This document shows, one piece after another, positions 7,076 to 18,500 of a DNA stretch of 32,819 nt (position 1 is the stretch's first letter; each line of letters begins with the position of its first letter). The notes beneath the pieces are model-generated. The model was not told the DNA's origin. It did no database searches and worked only from the letters and a program-made list of their open reading frames with translations. The DNA comes from Acholeplasmataceae bacterium UBA6235. Its GTDB lineage: Bacteria > Bacillota_I > Bacilli_A > Acholeplasmatales > UBA5453. Location of the stretch: NCBI GenBank assembly GCA_002441525.1, contig DJWH01000042.1, positions 1 to 32,819 on the forward strand, given 5' to 3'. The position numbers and the translations under genes were made by a program.

Positions 7076-8935
7076 TCATTTAATATATGTGATGTAGTTA
7101 TCGTGAATTAGTCGATTGGTGTCATTTATATTTCTTACACCGTTGCCATCATTTAAATCATATTGATATATTGCAACTACTCGATAAGTACCATTGGCTG
7201 TCACTGTAAATGAGATATCGCCAGTAATGATACCTTCACCATTTGCAGGATTTAGTGTATAGCCTGAATCTTTAAACTCTAACAGCGTGTCGTTAAGATA
7301 CAGTTCAAATCCAACTAATATCAATAAATTATCCCCATCTTCAATTGAAAAGAAGGTATAAAGGGTATTGGATAATGCTACTGCACTTGTAAAGGTGACG
7401 GTTGGTGCTATTTTCTCTAAAGTCTTGAATGTGTATTCAAAAGTCATTGTTCTGAAACCTTGATTATCTTCTAAATCATATTGATATTCAATGACTAATC
7501 GATAATCAGTGTTAGATAGCAAATTACTTATATTTTTAACGAGCCCGTTTTGACTGATTATTTGATCTGTACCTTTAAATATCTGAGTCGTTAATATACT
7601 ACCATTATCCATCGTGTCCGTAATAGAAATTTCAAAGTCCATGGTTTCCTGAGACACATCGAGTGATACCAAATCTGCGGTTGGATTTGGTCTAAGACCT
7701 GTTTTGAATACTTCCTCTACTGTGTCCGTGACAACGACGTTTTGACCATTCTCGATGATGGTATAATCATAAGTCAATCGAACTAGATAATCTGTATTCG
7801 ATTTTAATTGATCAAAAGTTTGATCTACTAAATCTAATGTAGCAGATTCTTTTACGACTGTGCCATTTTCCAATAATTCTATTTTCATAATCTCGCCATT
7901 GTATTGATCCATAGAATTCACTTTAAAATCCACTTTTTCATAGTTGGATTCAATGTCTACAAGATCAAAACCTTTTTGGGTTTCAACAGTATCTTGATGA
8001 AGAATGAATGCGCGTTTGCCATTGCCATCCAAAATATCAAATGTACCAACGATGGCATATTCATAGGTTTGTCCCATACGAAGATTACTATAAGGAATGA
8101 CATTTCTGCCTAGTGTTAACTTGGTAATTTCGACAATTCTTGTGCCGTCAAATAGGTATAAGTTTAAACCAGTGTTGATGTCTATTAATAGCGCTGGATC
8201 AAGAGCTACGAATGAAATCCCAAAATTGGTTGTTTCAACAACAGTAGACATATTTTCAATGCTCGGAACATCTTCATGTAGTACACCGATTTGTATGGTC
8301 TTATCCGCTTCAAATCTAGCATTTTTAATGGAGGTATCCTGAACATATTTAATCGCGTCAATGGTGACTGATTGAATGCCTGATGTATCTTGAACATTAA
8401 ATCTAATGATAATTTGTTCAGAGTTAGAGCCATCTTGGAATTCGAATGTTTGATATAAACGCCCATTTAAAGTGAATGACAAGATTTCATAGAAATTAGG
8501 ATTACTAATCTTAACTGTAATCAAGATGGTTTCTGATTTACTCGCATAATAACTGATACCTTCAGCCATTTCAACTCCAATCTCGTCTTCAATTTGGTCG
8601 ATCATTTCACTTTCCATGTTGGTGAAAGGCGCATTGTATGATAGTGAAATCATGTCTGACAATGCTCTCGCTTCCATGCCTTGATACACAGGGGTATTTA
8701 AAAAATTGATGTAAGTAACACTAGAGAATACCACAATCAAAGCGAACGATAAAACACCTGACAATGAAATAATGGTTGCTTTTCGCGTACCAAACATTTT
8801 TTTGAATAAATTCTTTTTCACTGGCTTATTAAGCGTTTTTTCAATACCAACGCTGTTTTTAATATCGTCCTTTTTTTCTGGTTCAACATCGATGCTATTC
8901 AATACGGCATCCTTCAATATTTTAGTCTCTTTCAT
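7076..8935 (-). CDS. Single-pass membrane protein; putative anti-sigma/sensor with Fn3-like ectodomain
   Basis: 619 residues in three parts: a charged cytoplasmic tail (1-52), one membrane helix (about 53-78), and a ~540-residue outside region. The ectodomain starts with PVYQGM (82-87), followed by a module (about 135-225: LSFTLNG, YQTFEFQDGSNSE, SGIQS, TIDAIKY, IGVLHE). That module is nearly repeated in the N-terminus of the giant lipoprotein encoded upstream. About four Fn3-like repeats follow, with the same LLSNTDYRL and YDLNDGNG endings. ATG 8935 overlaps the sigma-factor stop by 4 bases (ATGA), and GAGGTG lies 5 bases before it. Its position and topology are those of a transmembrane anti-sigma factor that releases sigma on an outside signal, like RsgI-type proteins. 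The cytoplasmic tail is short and I recognise no anti-sigma domain, so that role is inference. No cysteine was noticed. It could instead be a sigma-regulated surface protein. Confidence 0.65.
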   Translation of the reverse strand: MKETKILKDAVLNSIDVEPEKKDDIKNSVGIEKTLNKPVKKNLFKKMFGTRKATIISLSGVLSFALIVVFSSVTYINFLNTPVYQGMEARALSDMISLSYNAPFTNMESEMIDQIEDEIGVEMAEGISYYASKSETILITVKISNPNFYEILSFTLNGRLYQTFEFQDGSNSEQIIIRFNVQDTSGIQSVTIDAIKYVQDTSIKNARFEADKTIQIGVLHEDVPSIENMSTVVETTNFGISFVALDPALLIDINTGLNLYLFDGTRIVEITKLTLGRNVIPYSNLRMGQTYEYAIVGTFDILDGNGKRAFILHQDTVETQKGFDLVDIESNYEKVDFKVNSMDQYNGEIMKIELLENGTVVKESATLDLVDQTFDQLKSNTDYLVRLTYDYTIIENGQNVVVTDTVEEVFKTGLRPNPTADLVSLDVSQETMDFEISITDTMDNGSILTTQIFKGTDQIISQNGLVKNISNLLSNTDYRLVIEYQYDLEDNQGFRTMTFEYTFKTLEKIAPTVTFTSAVALSNTLYTFFSIEDGDNLLILVGFELYLNDTLLEFKDSGYTLNPANGEGIITGDISFTVTANGTYRVVAIYQYDLNDGNGVRNINDTNRLIHDNYITYIK

Positions 8936-9450
8936 CCTTTCACCTCGTTTACAATCAATTTTAATGTAGGTAATGCTGCTTTATAGACTTTGGTTACGTG
9001 CTTAACATCTTTTTCCAATAACGCTGCGATATCTTTGTAAGAGAAATCAAAAATCGCTCGATATAAAATGACTTGCCTCATTTCATCAGAAAAGTGAGCC
9101 TTTAAAAGTTCATCTATTCTATCCAACTGTTCATTTTTGCTGGGTATATATTGCATGACCTCTTCGCTTTTAGACACTTTTTTGTGCTTTGCTTGATCTC
9201 GCATTGCATAGGTTAATGCTGTGTTTCTCGCTATCTGAATAATCCAAAATTTAAAACTGCAATTTTTAAATGTATCTATGCTCTTGTAAATTTTCATAAA
9301 TACCTCTTGTAAGACTTCTTCAGTCTCTTGAACAGTTCCTACAACTTGATAAATGATGTAATATAACAATTTATGATACATTTCATATAACTGATCGAAT
9401 GCAGATTCATCCTTCAATATTACCCTTTGAATTAATTGTTCATTTGTCAT
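8932..9450 (-). CDS. ECF-type RNA polymerase sigma factor
   Basis: 172 residues. Region 2 is clear: AFDQLYEMYHKLLYYII, then EEVLQEVFMKIYKSIDTF and FKFWIIQIARNTALTY, the part that binds the core enzyme and the -10 element. A spacer leads to region 4 (about 115-165: RQVILYRAIFDFSYKDIAALL, then VTKVYKAALPTLK), a helix-turn-helix for the -35 element. Length and the lack of regions 1 and 3 fit the extracytoplasmic-function group. GAGAGGG lies 5 bases before the ATG. It is the first gene of a two-gene unit coupled by an ATGA overlap to the membrane protein. The same motif precedes this gene and the giant lipoprotein gene, suggesting that it controls itself and that gene. The regulon is inferred. 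Confidence 0.88.
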   Translation of the reverse strand: MTNEQLIQRVILKDESAFDQLYEMYHKLLYYIIYQVVGTVQETEEVLQEVFMKIYKSIDTFKNCSFKFWIIQIARNTALTYAMRDQAKHKKVSKSEEVMQYIPSKNEQLDRIDELLKAHFSDEMRQVILYRAIFDFSYKDIAALLEKDVKHVTKVYKAALPTLKLIVNEVKG

Positions 9451-9458
9451 AATTTCCC

Positions 9459-9482
9459 TCTCATATAATAAGACTCTAAAAA
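9459..9482 (-). promoter_or_regulatory. Shared GAGTCTTAT motif in the sigma-gene leader
   Basis: The minus strand reads TTTTTAGAGTCTTATTATAT followed by GAGAGGG, so the motif lies immediately before the ribosome site. It matches the giant-gene leader at 13 of 14 positions in TTTT(A/C)GAGTCTTAT. AGTC could serve as an ECF-type -10 core with the start just before the ribosome site. I see no AAC-type -35 at the usual spacing, so promoter identity is unproven. Confidence 0.5.
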
Positions 9483-9510
9483 TTTATTTTTTTTATTGAA
9501 AATTAGAATT

Positions 9511-9536
9511 GGGCACCATTTTTTCGTATGGTGCCC
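9511..9536 (-). terminator. Hairpin between giant lipoprotein gene and sigma gene (weak terminator or attenuator)
   Basis: A perfect 9-bp stem, GGGCACCAT / ATGGTGCCC, with an 8-base loop, lies 8 bases after the giant gene's stop. On the minus strand it is followed by AATTCTAATTTTC rather than a clean T run, so termination may be partial and some transcripts may continue into the sigma gene. Confidence 0.55.
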
Positions 9537-9543
9537 CATAATT

Positions 9544-12500
9544 CTATTTTAAACTTGGATTTCCAATGTCATCGATAGGGTTTTCAAAATCCCAAATTGA
9601 TGAATCAAAACGAGTAGACATGATGGCGATAATTTCGCTGATTGTCTTGGTTTGTGATTTAGAATCATAAACTGTTGTGTAAGATTCTGGTTGATAGTTG
9701 CTGATGCTATAGAAGTTTTTAACAAAACCACCATTTTCAACTTTGACATAACTATAAACATTCGTGAATGTAGGGTTATTGTAATTATATCCACCACTAA
9801 TACCTACAGAGTATGTATTTGTAACGGTTCCTATTGCAAAAGCATTCATGGTTACTGTACCATCTGTTTCCCCATATAAGCCCCCAGAGTAATTGGAACT
9901 AGAGTTTATACTCATATTGCTGTAAACATTTAGAATATTTGAATTGTAATCTTGTCCAATTATACCTCCTACATAGTATTTTCCAACAATTGTAGCAACA
10001 ACTGATACATTTGATAATGTATTTCTATTTGCTGTACCTGTTAATCCACCTAAATAGTCAACGCCTTGAATATTTGTAGAAATTTGGATGTCGGTAAATT
10101 TATTGTATCCTTGGGAAGCTGCTGATAAACCACCAACATAATTAAAACCTTTGAGTTGCGATTGTATGGTAATATTAGAGAATTTGTTATATGAATTAAC
10201 ATATCCAACTAACCCCCCCACAAAAGAGTTAGATGTTTTTGACTCAACAGTTACATCCAAATCAACTAAGTTAATATTGTTATAGTTGTCCATGTGTCCT
10301 ACTAAACCACCAATTCTGACATCGCCATTTGTCTTGTTATTTACTGTAACATTTCCGTTTAGGGCTATGTTAGAGAATGTACTAACATCAGCAAATCCAG
10401 CTAACCCACCTGCATAAACACTGTAGCTGTTACCAGAGAATGTGTTCAGGGTTGCGATGATGTTAAAGTTATCCAATGTTAGATTTGTAATGGTAGAATA
10501 ATAAACTCTTCCGAAAAGACCTAAATACATATTTTCATCTTCATAAGTTCTCACTATATTAAGGTTGGATATATTATACCCATTACCATCCAATATACCT
10601 TTAAAGTTTTGAATTGGTGTCCACTCAAATCCAATTAAATCGATATCATTTGTTAACACATATCGATATCCTGATTGGATATTTTGAAGTTCTTGCGCGG
10701 TTGAGATTGGTGTAATACTTTCATTGCTTAGTACTGAGTAAAAAACATCTCCAATCGATACTACACGGTCTCTAGAAGTGATTCTGGAATTTGAATAGTT
10801 AAATTTGGTTACATTAACAGAATCATAATAACCCCAATCATTGCTGTAATAACCTGTTGTTAAGTTAAATCTAACAATAGTTTTATTCTCGTTAATCTGC
10901 AATGATGTATTATAGATCGAGTTGGACCCATAGTAACGAGTGTTGTAGTCAATTCTATTGATATCGTAACCTGTTGGGTTGTAAAACTCTACTTCCACAG
11001 TATAAGTCTCGTAAGCAGCATTGAAAGTTAATGGTTGATTGTTCTCATCAAACAATCTAACATTGGTGACATAAATTGTACCGTTGATAAAGGTGTTAAC
11101 TTGATGATTAGCTATTGGGCTGATGTAGAATCTAACACCATTCTTTGTTCCCATCAATTGTTCAATCGTGATTAAGGTATCGCCTCCAGTGAATTTATCA
11201 TCTACCGGTACATCAACTCTAATCTGCGTATCAGATATATAATCCACTGCATAATAATTGCCATTAATACGTGCCTCATCAATCACGATACCTTGTGGGT
11301 TGGTTATGTTTATTTCAAAATACAATACCTCTCCAACCATGATAGCACCTGTATTTAATATGACAGTGCTGTCGATTGAGAACTCAGGATTGGTATACAT
11401 TGCTTGAGAAATTTGGAAAGTTTGTACACCATTTCTATCGTTCTTATCATATTCATAAGTAGCAACCACGTTATAAGGCGTAAACGGCAATAAATCCATG
11501 AATTCTACAGTATCCGTTTCAACAGTCTTCACTAGTGTTTGACCTTGGAATAATTGAATTTGAACCAATTGTCCGATATTGTTCACATCAGACTTAACTG
11601 CGTTAAATACGATTGAATTGGTTGTGATAACAATATTTTGGAAGGATGCTGTTGGTGTAATTTTTTGTTCAGTTCTAGGATAAGCGAAAGAGGAAGTTAT
11701 CATTTCTCCTAGTTGATTATTCAAGTCATAAGTAATAACCATCTTAATCTCATATTGGGTGTTTGAATAAAGACCCGTGTATACCAAAACTTCGTTTGAA
11801 CTGATGGTGGTTACTTTGATGCCATCGAGGTAAAGTTCGAAATCAATATGAACAACTGTGTCATCGACGTCATTCAAAGTATATGAGAATTCAATACCAT
11901 CACTGGTTTGTTTACTGATATTAACTGAACCTGTAGGGATGGTTTTTGTAGCAGTTTTAAAACTATGTTTCGAAGCTAAAACGTTCGATCCAAAACCATC
12001 ACCAAAATCATAAATATAGTTGGTAATAATGGTGTATCTTGTGTCTGAATATAGCCCAGTAAAGACATATTCACCTGTTGACCAAGTTTGAACGATTTGA
12101 TTGTTTTCATCGATTAGCTGAATAGAGTCTATGTAACTATTTTCTACCGTAGATAGGATGTCTAAATCAAACGAAACACTTTCATTTGTTACTATAACAT
12201 CGGTATAATTGACCACTGGTACATTTGGCATATCTTGTGTTGAAACTTCCTTTTCGTATACGACAGTTTGTGGTCCATTTCCATCTAAGTAATCGAATGT
12301 ATACATCACCTTAACAACGAAAGTTGTACTGTATCTGAGTCCTTCAAATTCGTATGTTTGAGATGATTCTTTCGTTTCTTTGAGGACGCCATTTTGATAA
12401 AGTTCAACCGAATCAATCGTAGCAATTTGAGTTGGATCAATCAAATCAATATTAAAGGACACTTGTTCTGTCGTTGATTCAACTTGGACAAGTGAAATAA

Positions 12501-15500
12501 TTGGCGATTGTTTAAAGAATGGGTATTCACGGCCAAAACTCCAAACATCTTGATCCCATACCGATTTCATGGTTGCTAGAACTTCGGCTTTGTTGCTAGA
12601 GTTTATATCAAATGCATTTACTGGGTATCGACTTATGCTATGAACTACTGTTAATGATGTCCCATTTATAGTCTTTACTTGTCCAAATACATTAGAAATA
12701 TTACTTTCTGGATTATATCCCACCAGCGAACCGGCACCTTCAGTAGAATTGTTTATTGCATTCATAGTGCCTTTGGAGTAAGCATCTTGTAACGTTGAAC
12801 TATATAGATATCCCACCAAACCACCAGCATAGCCATAATTCGTTGATTTAAACTGAACATTGGTGTATGCATTTTGTATATTGGAATAGCTTGCTTGTCC
12901 GAATAATCCACCAACATAGTTTTTGGATTCAACGGATCCTTGGGTACTAACATTATTGGCACGTGTGTATTCGATGTGTCCTGCTAGTAATCCAGTTATT
13001 GAGTTACCAGTGGTTACGTTATTCATGGTTAAATCACCACTGACATGAACGTTTTCAATCAACGAATAGCTTAAAATTTGTCCAGCCAATCCACCAACAT
13101 AAGTATAATATCCGGAGTTACCAGTAACCGTTGCGTAAATCTCTACATTATCTAGTATAAGGTTTTTCACAGTTGAGTTAGTAAGTGTTGAGAACAAGCC
13201 TAAATATACATTGGTTTCATTGTAGGATCTAGTGATCTTAAGGTTAGATATTGTGTAATGATTGCCGTCTAAAATACCCGAGAAGGATTTCGGTTGCCAA
13301 TTTATACCAGCCAAGTCGATGTCATTCATCAATCGATAATGGTTACCACTTTGCATGTTTTGTAAATCACTAACTGTTCTTATTTCGATTGGTGTTGTGT
13401 TTGTAACAACTGAGAAATATTCAATCATACCACTGACGTTTTTAACACGATTAAACACTTGGTCGTTAGAATATATAAATTGTGTAATGTTGGTGCTTCG
13501 ATGATTGCTGCTTCTTACGTAACTTTGAATCGTGATTTGCGTGTTATCTTCATTCACAACAAATTGATTCGCATAATATGTTCTACTACCGTTTTCATAA
13601 ACTGTTATTTGATTAATAGTATACCCTGTTGGATTATAAAGATTAATAACCATCAAGTAGTTCGTTGAATATGCTATACCAAATTCAAACGGTGACCCAT
13701 TTAGATTTGTCAATTTGAAATCAGTGATTCTAATATCTCCGTTTATGAACTTCGATACTGCATTATTATCTAGTATGTTATAAGTGTACAGAATGCCATT
13801 ATAAGTACCATAAACAGCTTCTACTTTGAGTTCCGTATCACCAACACCCAACGTTTCATCGATGGCGACATTCACTTTAATTGAGTCAGTGTTTTGGGTA
13901 CTTACAGCGTATTTAACACCATTAATTTTGACTTCTTGAATTAAAATATTGTTTGGGTTTTCAATACCAATGTTGAATACGAGATAATCTCCTATGATTA
14001 CTGCTTCAGTATTCATTAGATCGGTAGAAATCACTGAGAAGGCCGGTGCTGTCGTGAAATCATATGTGTAAATACCTGTTTTATTACCTGTTAGATCGTT
14101 TAGATTATACACATAGGTGACTTTAATCCTATAATTAGTGTCTGGTAATAAATTCGTGATTTCAAAATCCGTCACTGTTGTAAATGTATTTTTCACAACA
14201 CTATCTTCTATGAATTCTACTTTTGTAATTTGACCAATATTAAATGGATCTGATAATTTCGGTCTAAATACCACTGAATCCTTCGAGATATTTAAAGTTG
14301 GCATGTTTACAGTTGGCATTGTTGGCATGGATGTACTGTTGCCTGTTGAGTAGGTGTCGACACGAATGCCAAAACCGTCATTCAAATCAAACTGATATTC
14401 AACCACCATATTGTAGTATTTATTCGAATATAGTCCACTAAATTTCAAAACTTGACTGTTATCAATGGTTTGAATTTTCTTACCTGTCCAATCGTATAAG
14501 TGAACAACCTTGATCTGACCCAATTCTTCAGGATCATTTTCAGTAAAATTTAAAGTCATCGATTCATGGGTCGTGTATGCACTTAACCAATCAATTCTAG
14601 GATAGGTTTTCGCATTGGTCTTTACTTGTTTTTCTTTGACAATTTCGGTTGGTCCAAAACTATCTAGGTAATCAAATTCATAAGTGACTCGTATCACATA
14701 GAAATGATTTGATAACAATTCATTGAAACTTAGATTATCTGCTGTAGTTGTAGATATCAATGTACCATCCAGTTCGAATAATTCAACTTTCGTGATTTCA
14801 CCAATGTTGTTTCCATCGATTTCACTGACTTGGAAATCGATGCTTGTTGTAGTCATACTGACTTGATCAATAGAAATTTCAGGTGAATTTTCATTATCTA
14901 GCGTTCTAAATGCTTGTTTAACCAGTACAGTTTGTGCACCAAAACCATCTTGATAGTCATAGACATATTCTATAACCAATTCATAGTCTGTACTATACTT
15001 CAAGTTATCGAAGACTAATTGGTCCAACGCTTCAATCGTTCTATATAATTGTCCTGCTTTATAAATATAAATATTATTGATGGTACCTACATTGTCCTTA
15101 TCGACTTCTCTTAATTCAAATGTGACTCCGTAAATGCTTGGTGTTACATCTAAGATTTCGATCCATGGATTTTGTTTTAGACTGAATTGAGCCGCTGAAA
15201 CATACCAATGCAATTTATCCCAAAGATTCATCTTTTCTGGAATATCGCTTGTGTTTACTTTGGTGAAATCATTCATTCCACCAGTATAGGTTGAATATGT
15301 ATTGCTGAATCTATTGTTAGCATCATTAGAATAGAGCGGTTGTACAGTATAACCTAATTTGTCATTTACATCTACAATCACGTTTGTGAGATTACTCGAG
15401 TATAAATAGCCAATACTTGCTTGTACCCACGATTGCTCATGAGACATTGTGCCTGTGACATAAACATTCGTTAGACTCAATGTACCACCGTGTGCGATTA

Positions 15501-18500
15501 AATTAGCCGCGTGTGTGTTTTTTGAAATGATATCTGTACTTGCGTAAACATCACTAATATCACTATTGTAGGACAAGCCTATCAAACCACCAGCATAACC
15601 TGCTGCAGTGATGGAACCCGAAACAGATAAGTGATTGACAGTTACACGATCGGATGAACCACTCAATAGTCCCACATAATTCGTGCCATTGGTAATATTA
15701 TCGACTTCAATGATACCTGAAATTTGAACATTCTCAATGGTACTGTTGTTAATATAACCTGCCAAAAGACCTCCATAAACGCTAAATTGACTACTTTGTG
15801 AAGTGCTAATCAACAATAAATTGAAGTCTTTAATCGTTAAATTCTTAATAATCGCACCTTCGACACGTTCAAATAAACCAGCGTACATGGTTTCATCTGA
15901 TGCGGTCTTAATGTAGATTAAGTTTTGAATAGAATATCCATTTCCATCTAATACACCATAGAAGTTATTTATAGGTGTCCAATTGAAACCTTGTAAATCA
16001 ATATCATTCGCCAATTGATAGTATTTTCCAGATTCCATATTTTGTAGTTCAGTTGGTGTCGTGATCATAATTGCTTGGTCATTGTTGATGATTGGCAGGG
16101 TTGCCCATTGGTTATAAACATTTTTGGTTTGTTCACCAACATAGATGTTGCTATAAACTATGGATTGAATTGTGACTTGCAGTCTCTCTGAACGATTCGT
16201 CACATATGGAATGATGATTCTTGTTTTGTCTTCATTCATGGTGATTTGATTCGCATAGAAACCATCATAATTGGTATTGATGTAGACTTGTTTAACATCA
16301 TATTTGGATGGGTTATATACTTCTAAGACAATATTGAAAGGTATGCCTTGCAAGATGTATTCCATCGATGACATATTTGTTGAATAGAATTCTGTACTGA
16401 TCACATAGAATTCACCATTAATCATCGTGTTAAATGTGTTATTTTCAAGCAATACAAACGTGTGCATACGATTTTCATAAAGTCCTTGTACGCTTTCAAT
16501 TGTAAATGTCTTATCACCAACACCCATTTCAGTGACTATTGGTACATAAACCAAGAATCGTTGTGCGTTGCTACTAGCGACAGGATACCATGTACCATTG
16601 ATTTGAACTTGTGTGAAATCAACGAGTAGATTGTTATCCATATTGACTTGTAAAGTTAAACGATCCCCTGTAACGATGGCACTTTGGTTCAATATAGTTA
16701 CACCTGTGAATGCCACTGTTGGGGTTGTTCTAAATGGCATATTGAAATGGATTGCTTGTTCACCATAACCATCCCCTAAATCATAAGTTACTTTAATGAT
16801 TAACTGGTATAGAGTGTTCGGTAATAAGTCTCCAAATTTTCTTAATGTTAGATCAGATAATGTATTTACCACGGTTCCTTGTTCGTCCGTGATATAAATT
16901 GAATCCACTTGGCCATAATTAAATTCATCCAGATACGTGAAGTCAAATGTCAGATGCGTGTCAAAAACATCACCTAATTGAATAACCACTTCTGGTGTAT
17001 TCTCTGCCGGCAGGGTTGTGAATTCAAATGTATTAGTTACCACTTGAATATTATCACTGCCATAGCTGTATGTATAAGATACTTTAACTGTATAAGTTGT
17101 GTTATACATTAACCCCTCAATACGAGCTGTTTTATTAACTAGCAATTCTTTTTCTAAAACATCACCTTCAAATATCTGAACCAATGTTTGCGTATTAGAT
17201 TGATTAAAGTTCGTTGTATAGATGTCAAAAGAAACATCGGTCTTGCCTACGGTTAGGCTTGATATACGGATGTGTGGTTTCCATTGAATTTGTGGGTATG
17301 TACCCGAGAAATCCCAAATATTGAGATTCCAATTTTCAGACATAATGGTATTGATTTCAGATAAAGTTGTTTTGATTGCCCCATTATAATCATCATTTGT
17401 ATTGTACACACCAGTCTTGGTACTGTTGGAGTAATCTGCAATTAGTGTGCCATTTGTGTAGGTTCCAGCATTGAATGCATATTGCATTTCATTGTTCCAA
17501 CCGCTTAGAATCAGGCCAGCTTGACTATAGTTTTGTGTAGCAATTCGTCCTGAATAATAAGCGTTACTTAAGGATGAATTATAGGCATATCCTAGTAAAC
17601 CACCAACATTACCAGTCCCCTCAAAATTCATAGAGGATCCTGCATTGGATGTTTGAGAATACGGATGCATACCTGCAACACCACCGGCATATTCAAAGTT
17701 ACCAGTTACTTTACCTTGTGTGTATACTTGGTCAATGAGGGTATTATTTGCGTAACCTACAAGTCCGCCAACATAGCCTTTGTTGGATACTAACGTGGTA
17801 TTGCTATAAATGAGTCTCATCTCAGTACCATCGGTTCTACCAACCAAACCACCCATGTATATGTGGCCGTTGGTTGTGTTGGTTATACTGATTTCACCAT
17901 CCACTGTCACGTTAGAGATGTTTGAACTACCGATATATGATGCTAGTAATCCAACTTCAGCTCCAAAAGAGTTGCTTGTCGTTGAGTTATTGAGGGTCAT
18001 GATGATGAGAGCGTTAGAAATATTAATGTTCTTCACAATCGATGAGTGAATATTTCTAAATAAGCCCAAATAGATATCGGTATCTACGTCGGTTCTGACA
18101 AAACGAAGATCATAAATAGTAAATCCATTACCATCTAATGTAATATAGCTCACATCTTTTGGTATCCATGTAATATTTGTTAGATAAATATCATTAGCTA
18201 ATTTATATGATTTACCTGATTGAACGCTTGCTAAATCGTTTGCGTTATAAATGAGCGTTGGCTCTAAATCAATCACTGCAGTCACACGATCACTATACCC
18301 AGATACATTCTTTTGTTTACTACTTTGATCATCAGAGTAGCTAAATTCTTGAAGTGTAAAGGTATAGGTGGTGTTGTAAGTAGTCGAAATACGTTCAATA
18401 AGAACGGTTTGATTCGTATCATCGATATTGAATTGTGTATAAGTGCCACTATAAGGGTATCCTTCAACACGAACATAATCGATATCATACTGTGATGGGT

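Noticed and set aside
9459..9510. A full ECF promoter with a GAAC-type -35 before sigma
   Set aside because: No AAC-containing box lies 16-18 bases upstream of the AGTC core in either the sigma or the giant leader, so I claim only a shared motif.
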